Assembly: GCA_032622095.1 (NCBI GenBank)
Contig: CP136061.1
Span: forward strand, 235,989,815 to 236,053,814
Direction: 5' to 3'
DNA: 64,000 bases
Origin: Siphonodentalium dalli
Lineage: Eukaryota; Mollusca; Scaphopoda; Gadilida; Siphonodentaliidae
Positions 24,236 through 36,352 of this stretch are shown here, one piece after another. The position numbers were made by a program, and so were the translations under genes. Under the pieces are notes generated by a model. The model did no database searches. It was not told the origin of the DNA and worked only from the letters and a program-made list of their open reading frames with translations. Numbering within the stretch: position 1 is the first letter of the stretch; every line of letters starts with the position of its first letter.

Positions 24236-24275
24236 TGTCTGTGTGTGTGTGTGTGTGTGTGTCTGTGTGTGTGTT
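24236..24275 (+). repeat. (GT)n microsatellite
   Basis: TGTGTG run at the head of the array. Shorter versions occur at the same place in each monomer (about 25035, 25815, 27072, 27838, 28600). Confidence 0.9.
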
Positions 24276-26242
24276 CGCGATGAACTCGAAAACGTCCCAC
24301 CCGATTTCAATGAAACTTGGTATGTGGGGGTATTTTCGGCCGGGGACGAACATAGGCATATTAATTTGTCCGTGCGACGTCACCTTAACCTTGAAATCAG
24401 GTCATTTCAAGGTCAAACGCCCGAATATCACGGGATTTCGATGAAACTTGGTATGTGGGGGTACTTTCTTATGGCGAGTCTCATAAGCATATTCATTTGC
24501 CCGTGCGACGTGACCTTGACCTTGAAATCGGGTAACTTCAAGGTCAAATCGCCAATTTTGATGGGATTTCGACGAAATTTGATACGTGGGGTTACTTTTG
24601 TCCACTGATTGTTTTGGACGGACCCCGACCAGACATTGACCTTCAAAATGATCAATTCAAGGTCAAATCGGGTAAAACCGGATGGATTTCGACGGGCACG
24701 TTTGTCGGGTACTTTTGTCCAGGCAGTGTTTTGGACTGGTCAAATCGTGACCCCACTTGACCTTGACCTTCAAAATGGACAATTCAAGGTCAAAGCCCGG
24801 GTCAAATCGTGACGCCGACCAGACCTTGACCTTCAAAATGATCAATTCAAGGTCAAATCGGGTAAAACCGGATGGATTTCGACGGGCACGTTTGTCGGGT
24901 ACTTTTGTCCGGGCAGTGTTTTTGGACTGGTAAAATCGTGACCCCACTTGACCTTCACCTTCAAAATGGACAATTCAAGGTCAAAGCCCGGACGAAGTCG
25001 GGTCACCTTCTAGTCTATTATATATTTTGGAAGATATGTGTGTGTGTGTGCGCGTGTGTGTGTGGTCTGTGTGTTCGCGATGAACTCGAAAACGACCGAG
25101 CCGATTTCGATGAAACTTGGTATGTGGTGGTATATTCGACCGGGAACGGGCATAGGCCTATTAATTTTCAGATCCGAGCTCAACTTTTCACGTGCCGAGG
25201 TCAAATCTGTTTTTACGCTGTGTTACGGTACTTTCATTTGAGTTCGGTGCTTACAAATCGATTCGAAACAGCGCGAATAATAAAATGCCAGTCATAATAA
25301 TGACACTGTGAGAATCGTTCGTGTTTCCCCTTTCCAACGATATATAATGCGTATGTATCTGTTTTAGTTATCTGCCTCAATTATCAAGAAGAAGTGGTAC
25401 TATCTTCCATCAGGATAAAAACAATGCGTAACTTCTATGACGTCGTTAGAGTTCATAACGATAGATCACGTTAACGCTTAACCGGCCGATGCATTTGACT
25501 GTTTCAGACGTCTTGGCGATATCTCGGGCACCGATGGTAATTTATCTTTACGTTGAAACTTGATAATTAATGAGCGTGTGTATACGAGGCGCGTTTATAT
25601 ACTTGAGTGGAAATCAAATCGGGTTAAAAGGTCAAATCGGGTAAAACCGGATGGATTTCGACGGGAACTTTTGTCGGGTACTTTTGTTCGGGCAGTGTTT
25701 TGGACGGGTCAAATCGTGACCCCACTTGACCTTGGCCTTCAAAATAGACAATTCAAGGTCAAACCCCGGACGAAGTCGGGTCACCTTCTAGTCTATTATA
25801 TATTTTGGAAGATCTGTGTGTGTGTGTGTGTCTGTGTGTTCGCGATGGACTCGAAAACGACCGAGCCGATTTCGATGAATCTTGGTATGTGGTGGTATTT
25901 TCGGCCGGGAACGGGCATAGGCCTATTAATTTTCAGATCCGAGCTCAACTTTTCACGTGCCGAGGTCAAATCTGTTTTTACGCTGTGTTACGGGACTTTT
26001 ATTTGAGTTCGGTGCTTACAAATCGATTCGAAACAGCGCGAATAATAAAATGCCAGTCATAATAATGACACTGTGAGAATCGTTCGTGTTTCCTCTTTCC
26101 AACGATATATAATGCGTATGTATCCGTTTTAGTTATCTGTCTCAATTATCAAGAAGAACTGGTACTATCTTCTATCAGGATAAAAACAATGCGTAACTTC
26201 TATGACGTCGTTAGAGTTCATAACGTTAGATCACGTTAACGC

Positions 26243-26744
26243 TTAAAGGTACGGTTGGCCTTGGCGGTGGGTATCCTGTGAAAATATTTCCACCCGTCAA
26301 AAACCGCCACAAACAGAAAGAACAACAAAATGTAGACATACTTTGTCAGTATACAAATAAGAAATATCGCATAAACAGTATGTTATTGTCATATTTTTGA
26401 CCATTGTTATGTAAACAAAAGCAGAAAAAGTTACTTTTCTGGTGTTTGTTTATATTATGATGGTAAACATAAAGAGCGTTCTTTGTGGGTGAATTCCTGA
26501 TATGGAACGAATAAAGAGCGTTTATGCCATTTGTGTGTGATTAGCCAGCAGCATTGTGTTGTCTTCTGTAACACAATCAGGCTCTTGTTTAGTTAAAATA
26601 TAGTAAATCTTTATGATAACATGCTGTTTACGCGATGGTCATGGTATATATGAACGAAACTGTATGCGCTTTAATGTTTTCCTGTTTACGGTGATTGGAA
26701 CAAATATGAATATTTTCGACAACTAAGGCCTCACGTGCCTTTAA
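26243..26744 (+). mobile_element. TTAA-flanked 502-bp MITE, copy 2 (subfamily II), with empty sites in sister monomers
   Basis: Inserted at ACGCTTAACCGG: here ACGCTTAA-AGGTACGG...GTGCCT-TTAACCGG. The other three monomers read ACGCTTAACCGG uninterrupted (about 25477, 27500 and 28264). This proves a TTAA target duplication and precise boundaries. Confidence 0.95.
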
Positions 26745-29261
26745 CCGGCCGATGCATTTGACTGTTTCAGACGTATTGGCGATATCTCGGGCACCGATGG
26801 TAATTTATCTTTACGTTGAAACTTGATAATTAATGAGCGTGTGTATATGAGGCGCGTTTATATACTTGAGTGGAAATCAAATCGAATTAAAAGGTCAAAT
26901 CGGGTAAAACCGGATGGATTTCGACGGGTACTTTTGTCGGGTACTTTTGTTCGGACAGTGTTTTGGACGGGTCAAATCGTGACCCCACTTGACCTTCAAA
27001 ATAGACAATTCAAGGTCAAACCCCGGACGAAGTCGGGTCACCTTCTAGTCTATTATATATTTTGGAAGATCTGTGTGTGTGTGTGTGTCTGTGTGTTCGC
27101 GATGGACTCGAAAACGACCGAGCCGATTTCGATGAATCTTGGTATGTGGTGGTATTTTCGGCCGGGAACGGGCATAGGCCTATTAATTTTCAGATCCGAG
27201 CTCAACTTTTCACGTGCCGAGGTCAAATCTGTTTTTACGCTGTGTTACGGTACTTTCATTTGAGTTCGGTGCTTACAAATCGATTCGAAACAGCGCGAAT
27301 AATAAAATGCCAGTCATAATAATGACACTGTGAGAATCGTTCGTGTTTCCCCTTTCCAACGATATATAATGCGTATGTATCTGTTTTAGTTATCTGCCTC
27401 AATTATCAAGAAGAAGTGGTACTATCTTCCATCAGGATAAAAACAATGCGTAACTTCTATGACGTCGTTAAGAGTTCATAACGATAGATCACGTTAACGC
27501 TTAACCGGCCGATGCATTTGACTGTTTCAGACGTCTTGGCGATATCTCGGGCACCGATGGTAATTTATCTTTACGTTGAAACTTGATAATTAATGAGCGT
27601 GTGTATACGAGGCGCGTTTATATACTTGAGTGGAAATCAAATCGGGTTAAAAGGTCAAATCGGGTAAAACCGGATGGATTTCGACGGGAACTTTTGTCGG
27701 GTACTTTTGTTCGGGCAGTGTTTTGGACGGGTCAAATCGTGACCCCACTTGACCTTGGCCTTCAAAATAGACAATTCAAGGTCAAACCCCGGACGAAGTC
27801 GGGTCACCTTCTAGTCTATTATATATTTTGGAAGATCTGTGTGTGTGTGTGTGTCTGTGTGTTCGCGATGGACTCGAAAACGACCGAGCCGATTTCGATG
27901 AATCTTGGTATGTGGTGGTATTTTCGGCCGGGAACGGGCATAGGCCTATTAATTTTCAGATCCGAGCTCAACTTTTCACGTGCCGAGGTCAAATCTGTTT
28001 TTACGCTGTGTTACGGGACTTTTATTTGAGTTCGGTGCTTACAAATCGATTCGAAACAGCGCGAATAATAAAATGCCAGTCATAATAATGACACTGTGAG
28101 AATCGTTCGTGTTTCCTCTTTCCAACGATATATAATGCGTATGTATCCGTTTTAGTTATCTGTCTCAATTATCAAGAAGAACTGGTACTATCTTCTATCA
28201 GGATAAAAACAATGCGTAACTTCTATGACGTCGTTAGAGTTCATAACGTTAGATCACGTTAACGCTTAACCGGCCGATGCATTTGACTGTTTCAGACGTA
28301 TTGGCGATATCTCGGGCACCGATGGTAATTTATCTTTACGTTGAAACTTGATAATTAATGAGCGTGTGTATATGAGGCGCGTTTATATACTTGAGTGGAA
28401 ATCAAATCGAATTAAAAGGTCAAATCGGGTAAAACCGGATGGATTTCGACGGGTACTTTTGTCGGGTACTTTTGTTCGGACAGTGTTTTGGACGGGTCAA
28501 ATCGTGACCCCACTTGACCTTCAAAATAGACAATTCAAGGTCAAACCCCGGACGAAGTCGGGTCACCTTCTAGTCTATTATATATTTTGGAAGATCTGTC
28601 TGTCTGTCTGTGTGTCTGTGTGTGTGTTCGCGATGAACTCGAAAACGGCCGACCCGATTTCGATGAAACTTGGTATGTGGGGGTATTTTCGGCCGGGAAC
28701 GGGCATAGGCCTATTAATTTGCCCGTGCGACGTGACTTTGACCTTGAAATCGGGTAATTTCAAGGTAAAACGCCCAAATATCACGGGATTTCGATGAAAC
28801 TTGGTATGTGGGGATACATTCGTACGGGGAGTCTCATAAGCATATTCATTTGCCCATGCGACGTGACCTTGACCTTGAAATCGGGTCAATTCAAGGTCAA
28901 ATCGCCAATTTTGATGGGATTTCGACGAAATTTGATACATGGGGTTACTTTTGTCCACTGAGTGTTTTGGACGGGTCATATCGTGACCCCGACCTCACCT
29001 TGACCTTCAAAATGATAAATTCGAGGTCAAATCGGGTAAAACCGGATGGATTTCGACGGGCACGTTTGTCGGGTACTTTTGTCCGGGCAGTGTTTTGGAC
29101 TGGTCAAATCGTTACCCCACTTGACCTTCAAAATGGACAATTCAAGGTCAAAGCCCGGACGAAGTCGGGTCACCTTCTAGTTTTTATATAAAATTCATGA
29201 AAATAACTTCTTTATTGTGTATTCCTCAATCGACCACCACAGGGGAGTGTTCCATGTCACT

Positions 29262-30197
29262 TTAAGGTTTAACCAAACCACTCCAATATGGAGTCCGAGA
29301 ACAAGTTGGATAAATTTTAAAATAGAAAAATAAATGGCACAAACTTTACAGGAGTGGTAAAAACTATACATGCATTATATACAGTAAATAACACTTTACT
29401 TGTGACAGAAATTTTAAAAAAATGATACCTTCTTCACAACTGAAATCCGACTTTGTGCGCACGCACAGTTATTGCAGTTGAGCAATTTCCATAAATAAAA
29501 GTAAATCCTGATTTGGGAGATCTCTATCAAGAATGTTTTGTCGACAAACCCATGCATTATTATGCCATAGAACATGAGTTTATTCTCATGTTTTTTAAGT
29601 GATCGTTCGAAATTTGAAATGTCACATAATATAAAGGTATCACACAGCTCTGTGTGACTATCACTGTATTCAGTTTATCCTTCGTGCATTCATTGAACAA
29701 TCTCGTGATTAATCCCGAGTGGGATTTGGACCAGGTTGGCTATGTCAAATGTTATGCTTGGGTAGTTGGTGAACCTGACCCCCCTATAAACAAGACACCA
29801 CAGTCGGTGCCAAACATAGCTGTTTACTTACCTGTTACGTTGAGTCACAATTCATAACCTCATTGGGGAAAATTGAAATTAAATACATTTTGGTACCATA
29901 ACATGTGGATTTCTCAACAAAACATTTCTTACGGAATTCTCATTAATCAAAATATACTTTCATTTATGGAAATTATCTAACTGTTATGTATCTACATTCG
30001 CACAAAGTCAGATTTCGGCTGGCAAGTGCCACATATATTTTTAACCTGTTTCCAGTATAGTGTTATCTACTACATATAATAAGATTGTTAGTTGTTTTCT
30101 GTGAATATTGTGACATTTTTTAAATACTTTTCTACCAGTTTTAAAATTTTATAAACATTCCCTGGGGCCATATTGGACTGCTTTGGTTAAGCCTTAA
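29262..30197. mobile_element. 936-bp TTAA-flanked foldback MITE
   Basis: Ends TTAAGGTTTAACCAAACCAC and, complemented, TTAAGGCTTAACCAAAGCAG, each followed by TCCAATATGG. The two halves pair over most of ~400 bases (for example GAAATCCGACTTTGTGCG near 29446 against CGCACAAAGTCAGATTTCGG near 29999). No coding capacity. Confidence 0.8.
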
Positions 30198-30836
30198 GAA
30201 CGGAGACGGGTGTGGCGAAGCGGGTTTGGTAGGTGTCTCATTCTGTCCGATACTACATAAGATATTATAGTTATTGTTAGATGTGTTCCAGGATAAAACT
30301 TCCTTATAAGGCTAATTGTATAGACGTGGCAGCTTAAATTATATAGTATAAGAACATACAAGCCTAATTAACAAGATCATGTTCTTAATTTGTTATGACT
30401 GGTAGTCACCATTGTATAGTCGATTGATGGGTAAATCTTATCATCCTATAGTAAACAATAGTATGCTAACGTCATAAACAAGGGGATAGTGATATCTCAG
30501 ACCTTATTTGGACGCATGATGCACCAAACGTTGGAATAATTACTCGGGTCAAGAACTATAGACTCATTCCCGCTTAGACCACTGAACCACCAACTCTGTT
30601 CATCTACCTACTGTGCTTACCGGCAGAGACTTATTTAAATATAAAAGTCTCAAATCTTCTGGACTCTTCATTGTTCCCGTACACGCCCACTTCACACTTA
30701 CCACTGGACAACGGGTAACATTCCACATTTGGTCAATATTTTCAACATTTGGAAATGACCTGAATCAATGGCACAATATCAATTGTGATTCTTCCGACAG
30801 ATTGAGTTCCCAGACAATATCTGAATGGGTGTATCT
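30198..30836. other. Non-coding interval
   Basis: No repeat or gene recognised; only short open frames. Confidence 0.4.
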
Positions 30837-31338
30837 TTAAAGGTACGGTTGGCCTTGGCGGTGGGTATCCTGTGAAAATATTTCCACCCGTCAAAAACCG
30901 CCACAAACAGAAAGAACAACAAAATGTAGACATACTTTGTCAGTATACAAATAAGAAATATCGCATAAACAGTATGTTATTGTCATATTTTTGACCATTG
31001 TTATGTAAACAAAAGCAGAAAAAGTTACTTTTCTGGTGTTTGTTTATATTATGATGGTAAACATAAAGAGCGTTCTTTGTGGGTGAATTCCTGATATGGA
31101 ACGAATAAAGAGCGTTTATGCCATTTGTGTGTGATTAGCCAGCAGCATTGTGTTGTCTTCTGTAACACAATCAGGCTCTTGTTTAGTTAAAATATAGTAA
31201 ATCTTTATGATAACATGCTGTTTACGCGATGGTCATGGTATATATGAACGAAACTGTATGCGCTTTAATGTTTTCCTGTTTACGGTGATTGGAACAAATA
31301 TGAATATTTTCGACAACTAAGGCCTCACGTGCCTTTAA
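30837..31338 (+). mobile_element. TTAA-flanked 502-bp MITE, copy 3 (subfamily II)
   Basis: Same ends as copy 1 with TTAA at 30837-30840 and 31335-31338. Nearly identical to copy 2. Confidence 0.92.
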
Positions 31339-31474
31339 CCAAGATTCCGGATCCGTCAAAATAATCTCTTTCACTGAACCGAGGAAAAAAGCGATCTGGA
31401 GCGGATAATCGCATTGTGAAGCAAGTCGGCGCGGATGGCGGTGCCTTTGGCATATGGCATGTGCCGTGTATAAT

Positions 31475-32082
31475 TATGTTACAGTCAGATTGTGAAACCA
31501 GTCATTTCGTGAAATGACTAAACTTTTCAGTCATTTCGTGAAACCACTGTGAGGGCCAGTCACTTCATGAAATGACTGCAATTTCCAGTCATTTCATGAA
31601 ATGACTGAAATTTAGTTATATTCTTTACACAATCTGACTAATTTCAGTCAACTTGTGTAATTTCACTTGTATACTGCTATAATTCACAAAATGACTGGGT
31701 GAGCAGTTTGATCTTAAGAAAACACTGAATTGTAATCACCTGATCAATATTAAGATAGACAAACTCTGTAATAGCCGGTGACACAGCAGTTTGAGCTGCT
31801 CGAACAAGTGACTCTAATCATTTGAAACTATTTCAGTGTATATTTTATGTTTCTATTACATTCATGATTTATTATTATGAATAAAAATTAAATCAAGTCC
31901 TAATTTTATGTTCACAATTGAAGTCCCCGAACCAAAAATAGTATTCAGTCATTTCGTGAAATGTCTGACCACTAATTTCAGTCATTTCATGAAATGACTG
32001 GAAATTTCAGTCATTTCACGAAATGACTGACCATCACAGTGGTTTCACGAAATGACTGGTTTCACAATCTAACTGTAACATA
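31475..32082. mobile_element. 608-bp foldback built of CAGTCATTTC..GAAATGACTG palindromes
   Basis: Ends TATGTTACAGTCAGATTGTG and, complemented, TATGTTACAGTTAGATTGTG, followed on both sides by AAACCAGTCATTTCGTGAAA. Each arm holds several complete palindromes of the form CAGTCATTTC-RT-GAAATGACTG. The centre (about 31670-31920) is unique AT-rich DNA. I see no clear target duplication. Confidence 0.75.
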
Positions 32083-32794
32083 TATAACATCTAGCAGAAT
32101 GTTTATTCAGTGACCAGTCTCTTCTCAGTGTTGATTGATTGATTGATTGGGATTTAACGTCGTTTCAGCAACAATGCCAGTTCACGACGAGAATAAACAG
32201 ATTATCAAAATCGAGTGAAGCAATTGTGATTAGAAACTAAAGTGAATTATACTAAAACGAATTTTAAATATTTACACTTTAAATACTGATTTGTAGCTCA
32301 GTTTCAAGACTATCGTCTAGAATGGAAAATAATGTACAGCACAAATCATTCTAATTGAACTTAAGATCGCGCATGACATGTATGTTGGAGACTATAAACA
32401 TACATTGAATATGAAATGAACACATATGATGGGTGATGAAATAAAACAATATAATAAAAGTATCATATAGTCATTTGTATTTTAAATGAATGACAAAGAT
32501 TAAAAAGTATCAAAAATTTTAAAATATCACAGTAGGTGATGACAGATAGAAATTGTAAAACATATTGGGTCTTGTCAAAAGACCCTTCATGTTCGTAGCG
32601 TGTAAGTTACCTGGCTCTTATTGGATTGGAGAAGAGATATTTACGAATGGTGTCTTTTGATATGTAGCAACCATAGCCTCATATATGTTGCTGGCCCAGG
32701 TGTGGCGATGTTAGTCCGCCTGGGCTTAGCGTTTGTTAACTTCACATTTGAATATAATGGGAAATAAAGATGTGCATCGGTACTACTATGTGTC
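32083..32794. other. Non-coding; carries an (ATTG)n-linked repeat
   Basis: 32131-32220 contains TGATTGATTGATTGATTGGG followed by ATTTAACGTCG and TTCACGACG. This motif arrangement is familiar from dispersed mollusc repeats (probably a SINE or LINE end). The remainder is AT-rich with no gene. Confidence 0.4.
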
Positions 32795-33251
32795 CTAGCC
32801 AAATATTCCCCGCTGTGACAGTTCTGATGGTGATGTCCGTAAAATTGGAGTAAAAAGACCTACTGCTGTCCATATGTGTTGCCTTTCTTTTTTCGATTTG
32901 TCGTATTCGGCTTGTCGTATTTCAGATTGTCTAAGGAATTCTAATTCTTCTGCTATTATTTTGTTTCTCTTTGAGCTGGTGTCTCCTCGTCTGCTGTATC
33001 GGAATCGGATGTTGGTGCTTCGGTTGTTGTAGGTGAAGACTCTGGTTCGATGTACTCCTGATCTTCGAGATGAAGTCGGAGGTGTCCGCATCTACACGTG
33101 GTGCTGGGGGAGAGTCAATCACCAACTGCGTAGTACTCTCGGATACGCGGGAGGTGTCGTCTGGTGTAGCATCAGTCGACTTCCACACGGCCATTCGCTC
33201 TGCGTCCCTCTTCATCCTGGATGGCGTCTTCTTTTTGTTACGAGTCTTCAT
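32795..33251 (-). pseudogene. Possible retroelement polyprotein fragment (basic N-terminus type)
   Basis: Read from 33251 down: a very basic start (KKKTPSRMKRDAERMAVW), then a Ser/Thr/Pro-rich stretch ending in a Gln/His-rich tail. A second frame (33091-32795) continues with RRGDTSSKRNKIIAEELEFL. The 'KTPS...RDAERM' opening resembles N-termini of some invertebrate retroelement proteins. I cannot confirm the family. At least one frame change separates the two parts, so if it was a gene it is decayed. Confidence 0.25.
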
Positions 33252-33672
33252 AGCTGAGTTAGTAGTCTCCGGAAAAGAGCCCTGATAAAGGGCTGTGTCG
33301 TGCCGTACTGGAAGTCCAAAATCAGCTGGATTCGGCCTCGGTCATCATGGAGCGTCCAGTTCACATACGACGCAGCATGCATGTGTGCCTTCATGGTCTC
33401 TGGGGATTATCGGTGGTGTGGTTATGGGAGCTGGTGATCGGTACTCTCTGGTGTTCAGACGAATTGTGTGGATGACTGAATCTGTATTATGTGATAATCG
33501 GAATGACAGATTTTATTGATTCATACATATCATGCAGCTTAATTTTCGAGTCACATATGTGGGTTACATGATGTCTCACTTGTCAAGGTATTCACTCATG
33601 ACACATTCTCGGTTGTTTGACATCACTTGCAGTATTCGGTCAGGCAAATATAGTAGCCTCATTTTAAACATA
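33252..33672. other. Non-coding interval
   Basis: No gene recognised; short open frames on both strands only. Confidence 0.35.
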
Positions 33673-34149
33673 TTAAAGGTACTCAACCCGTAAAGAGGGT
33701 CCCCATCTCAACAGATTCCAACAACAACAATCCGATCAGAGGGTCCTATATTACTATTTCTTTGGCTTTGGGGGTAAACAATATTTGATTCGAGTCGAGG
33801 AACCCATCAAACAAAGCTCAGAGTTATTAGATATTGATTTTTCAAATTTGTTATGTTCTCGAGATGAGTACTAATAACTGCCGTAATCTGCTCTGGATGT
33901 GTACTCCAAATCTATTCAAACAGACAAGGATGAATAACTCTAAAATCAAGTGGTAATTTTAACGCAATTTTGACTGAGTTCTGGGCCAGATAGTATTCCC
34001 GATAATGAAAATTAATAGATTTCTAAAATCGATATCTAACAAATCTGAGCTTTGATGGGTGACTTCCTCGACTCGAATCAAATATTTTTGACCCCCGAAG
34101 CCATTGAAATAGTAATTGAGAGGAGTTTTATCGGGTTGAGTACCTTTAA
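33673..34149. mobile_element. 477-bp TTAA-flanked MITE, second family
   Basis: Ends TTAAAGGTACTCAACCCG and complement TTAAAGGTACTCAACCCG (perfect 18-bp match). Inner arms also pair loosely (GATTCGAGTCGAGGAA near 33789 against TTCCTCGACTCGAATC near 34063). Both this family and the 502-bp family begin TTAAAGGTAC. Confidence 0.88.
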
Positions 34150-36352
34150 TTTAGACGATAAATGTTAATAAAATAATACAGGTTTGAGTGTAAACAATTA
34201 TGCTAAAACATATGTGATTAAACTTTTGTATATCATTATACATATGCGATAATTTAAAAAAAAGTCCGATTTGACACATAATCAACGTCATAATTTCTAC
34301 GTTGTAACTTGATAGCAAAACATCTCTGAATGATCAACCGTGGACTGGGCAGAGACACATGATGTGTTAATCGGACATCATTCGTATGACATAGGCATCC
34401 ACAAACCCGTCCGTAATAATACGTCAAATACTATCACAAAAGTTCATAATTGAGAACACTCTTTATTATATGTACCACTTTCTGGCAAAATAAGTATGGA
34501 CGCTCTTTATGCGAGGCGATCTTTGGGTTTTTTGCCAGGCTGACAAAGTATTCAAAATATATTAAAACTTGTTCTCTTGAAAGTCGTTATCTGGTCATCA
34601 AAACGTCATAGTATTGGGATCATGGGTCCGACCTAATTATTTTCTGGTATAGAACACTTATTTAATGTGGTTTTATGGTGTCAAATCGGACAGGGTGTTT
34701 ATAAGGCTGGCGAGAAGAATAGATATAAACACAATTCATGATATTATGACAAATATTCAAATTGTATTAGAACTTCTTCTTTTGAAGTGGTTATCTGGCA
34801 ATCACAAGCTCATGGTAATGGGCTCATGTGTTTGATCTGATGTTGGTATAGAAAATCTTGGTGAAGGGAATTCTGAATCATTTGACATAAAATAGGACAG
34901 GACACCTTTAATGAAAGCAGGTTAATGCGATTTCCCGAATTAAACATCATTTGTCGGTCCTCGCTACCAATCCGACAGATCACGCCATGCATGGATCTCT
35001 ACTCTTGCAACGCCTGTATAGATCATGGACACCAGTTTGATGTTCTGAGTTGTTTGTTCAATATTATACAATTCAACGTAAGAACAGATCAGAGCATCAG
35101 AAAGTTCCCATGTTTTGAACAGGCGGAACGTGATGTCTAGCCATGCGGATTAGAAGTTCATGGTATGATCTAAACGTGCCCACAAAACAACTATGTCTAC
35201 ATATCAATTACTACATACATGTATCCAAACCTATAGTGACATAGGCAGTTGAATGATGTAAATATCTTGTAAATGGTCGATATTAGGTACACAAAGATGG
35301 CCGTCCGATATGACACTACATTTGACAAAATTGTATATACCAATTTTCAGTTTACTGTAGGCAAGAGTAAACTGGGAAATACTTGAATTTATTATCATTC
35401 GTAACACACATGTTTCTTTCTCTCTCCTTTAAATTCGTTCGTTTATTCTAACGAAAGGAATGCGGAACGTATGTACAAGACATCTTGCTCCAGTTCCGAT
35501 CACGAATCCGGGTTTATCGCGATTGATAATCGCGGACTTTGGGGGGGGGGGTCACCATCTTCAATGCACTTATATACCGTTGATTGGTGTGTGTATTATG
35601 GAATGTTTCATTGCTATCTTATCTCTCTCCCGTCCGTTATCGCATGTTCCTTCGGAATATGTAACGTGTGTGCAAGTCATCTTTCTTCGGTTCCGGGACA
35701 TGAATCCGTGTTTTTCTCGATTGATAATTGGGGACTAGGTTCATTTAAGATCAATTGTAATTAGTATATTGGTGATCTTCTGATACCTCCGGGTCGTTCG
35801 GGGCACATTTGTTGGAAATTCCTATAAAAATCCGCATGCAAATGCACATACCATTACTTTAATAATATTGACAATTATGAAAGTAATTGTATGAATGGTT
35901 ATTGGTGCATTTTTATAATAATTTCTAACAACTGTGGTTCTGACTATCCAATTCTTTCTGTCTGCGTGCCATTTACTCGTTCATGTTTTCTCAGTTACCT
36001 TTTACGGCAAATCAAAATAAATGTGATTTTATTTACTTTGTTAGCAAATTTATTCGTCTTACGCGCATATCGTAACTGCCGACTGGGTCATCCAAGGTCA
36101 GAATATTGATGAGGCTCCGCGACAGAAGACCCGGTTAACTAAAAATAACCAATCCGAATTAAAAGCTAATTAGTAAATCTTCCCAAACCAATTTTACGGT
36201 CACCTGGTAAATAAAAATGACAAATACGTTGCAATCAACGTCATTCGTGACACACACATAATAAACAGACACACATAGCATACTAGTCGAAAACGATATG
36301 ATTAGAATAAAGCTATAAATAAGAACGCTCTTTAATTCAGGCCGCTATTGAG
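34150..36352. other. Non-coding region with two short degenerate direct repeats
   Basis: 34545-34700 and 34745-34900 share CAAATATTCAA/ATTAGAACTTCTTCTTTTGAA and GTGGTTATCTGG-type blocks (period ~200). 35465-35560 and 35665-35745 share the GCAAGTCATCTT..TCGGTTCCG..ATGAATCCG block. A run of ten or more G occurs near 35540. No gene recognised. Confidence 0.45.

Larger units (their letters stand above)
24208..29180 (+). repeat. 5-kb array: (GT)n-led units with AAGGTCA motifs and two-monomer higher-order repeats
   Basis: The centre has four monomers starting at TAGTCTATTATATATTTTGG: 25011-25788 (778 bp), 25789-27045 (759 bp plus a MITE), 27046-27811 (766 bp) and 27812-28570 (759 bp). Monomers 1 and 3 share one set of variants (TACGGTACTTTCATTTG, GAAGAAGTGG); 2 and 4 share another (GGGACTTTTATTTG, GAAGAACTGG). 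The last duplication was therefore of a dimer. The flanks (24208-25010 and 28571-29180) are a related composite with ATTTCGATGAAACTTGGTAT and many TGACCTTGACCTT/AAGGTCAA motifs. All open frames (up to 149 codons) are repeat-borne and recur with each monomer. Confidence 0.88.

Noticed and set aside
24222-29191. Open frames up to 149 codons repeated through the tandem array
   Set aside because: They start in (GT)n or repeat sequence, recur with every monomer, appear on both strands, and show no domain.
35460-35764. Overlapping frames of 92 and 97 codons around a poly-G run
   Set aside because: They arise from a two-unit degenerate direct repeat and the G run, and no motif was recognised.
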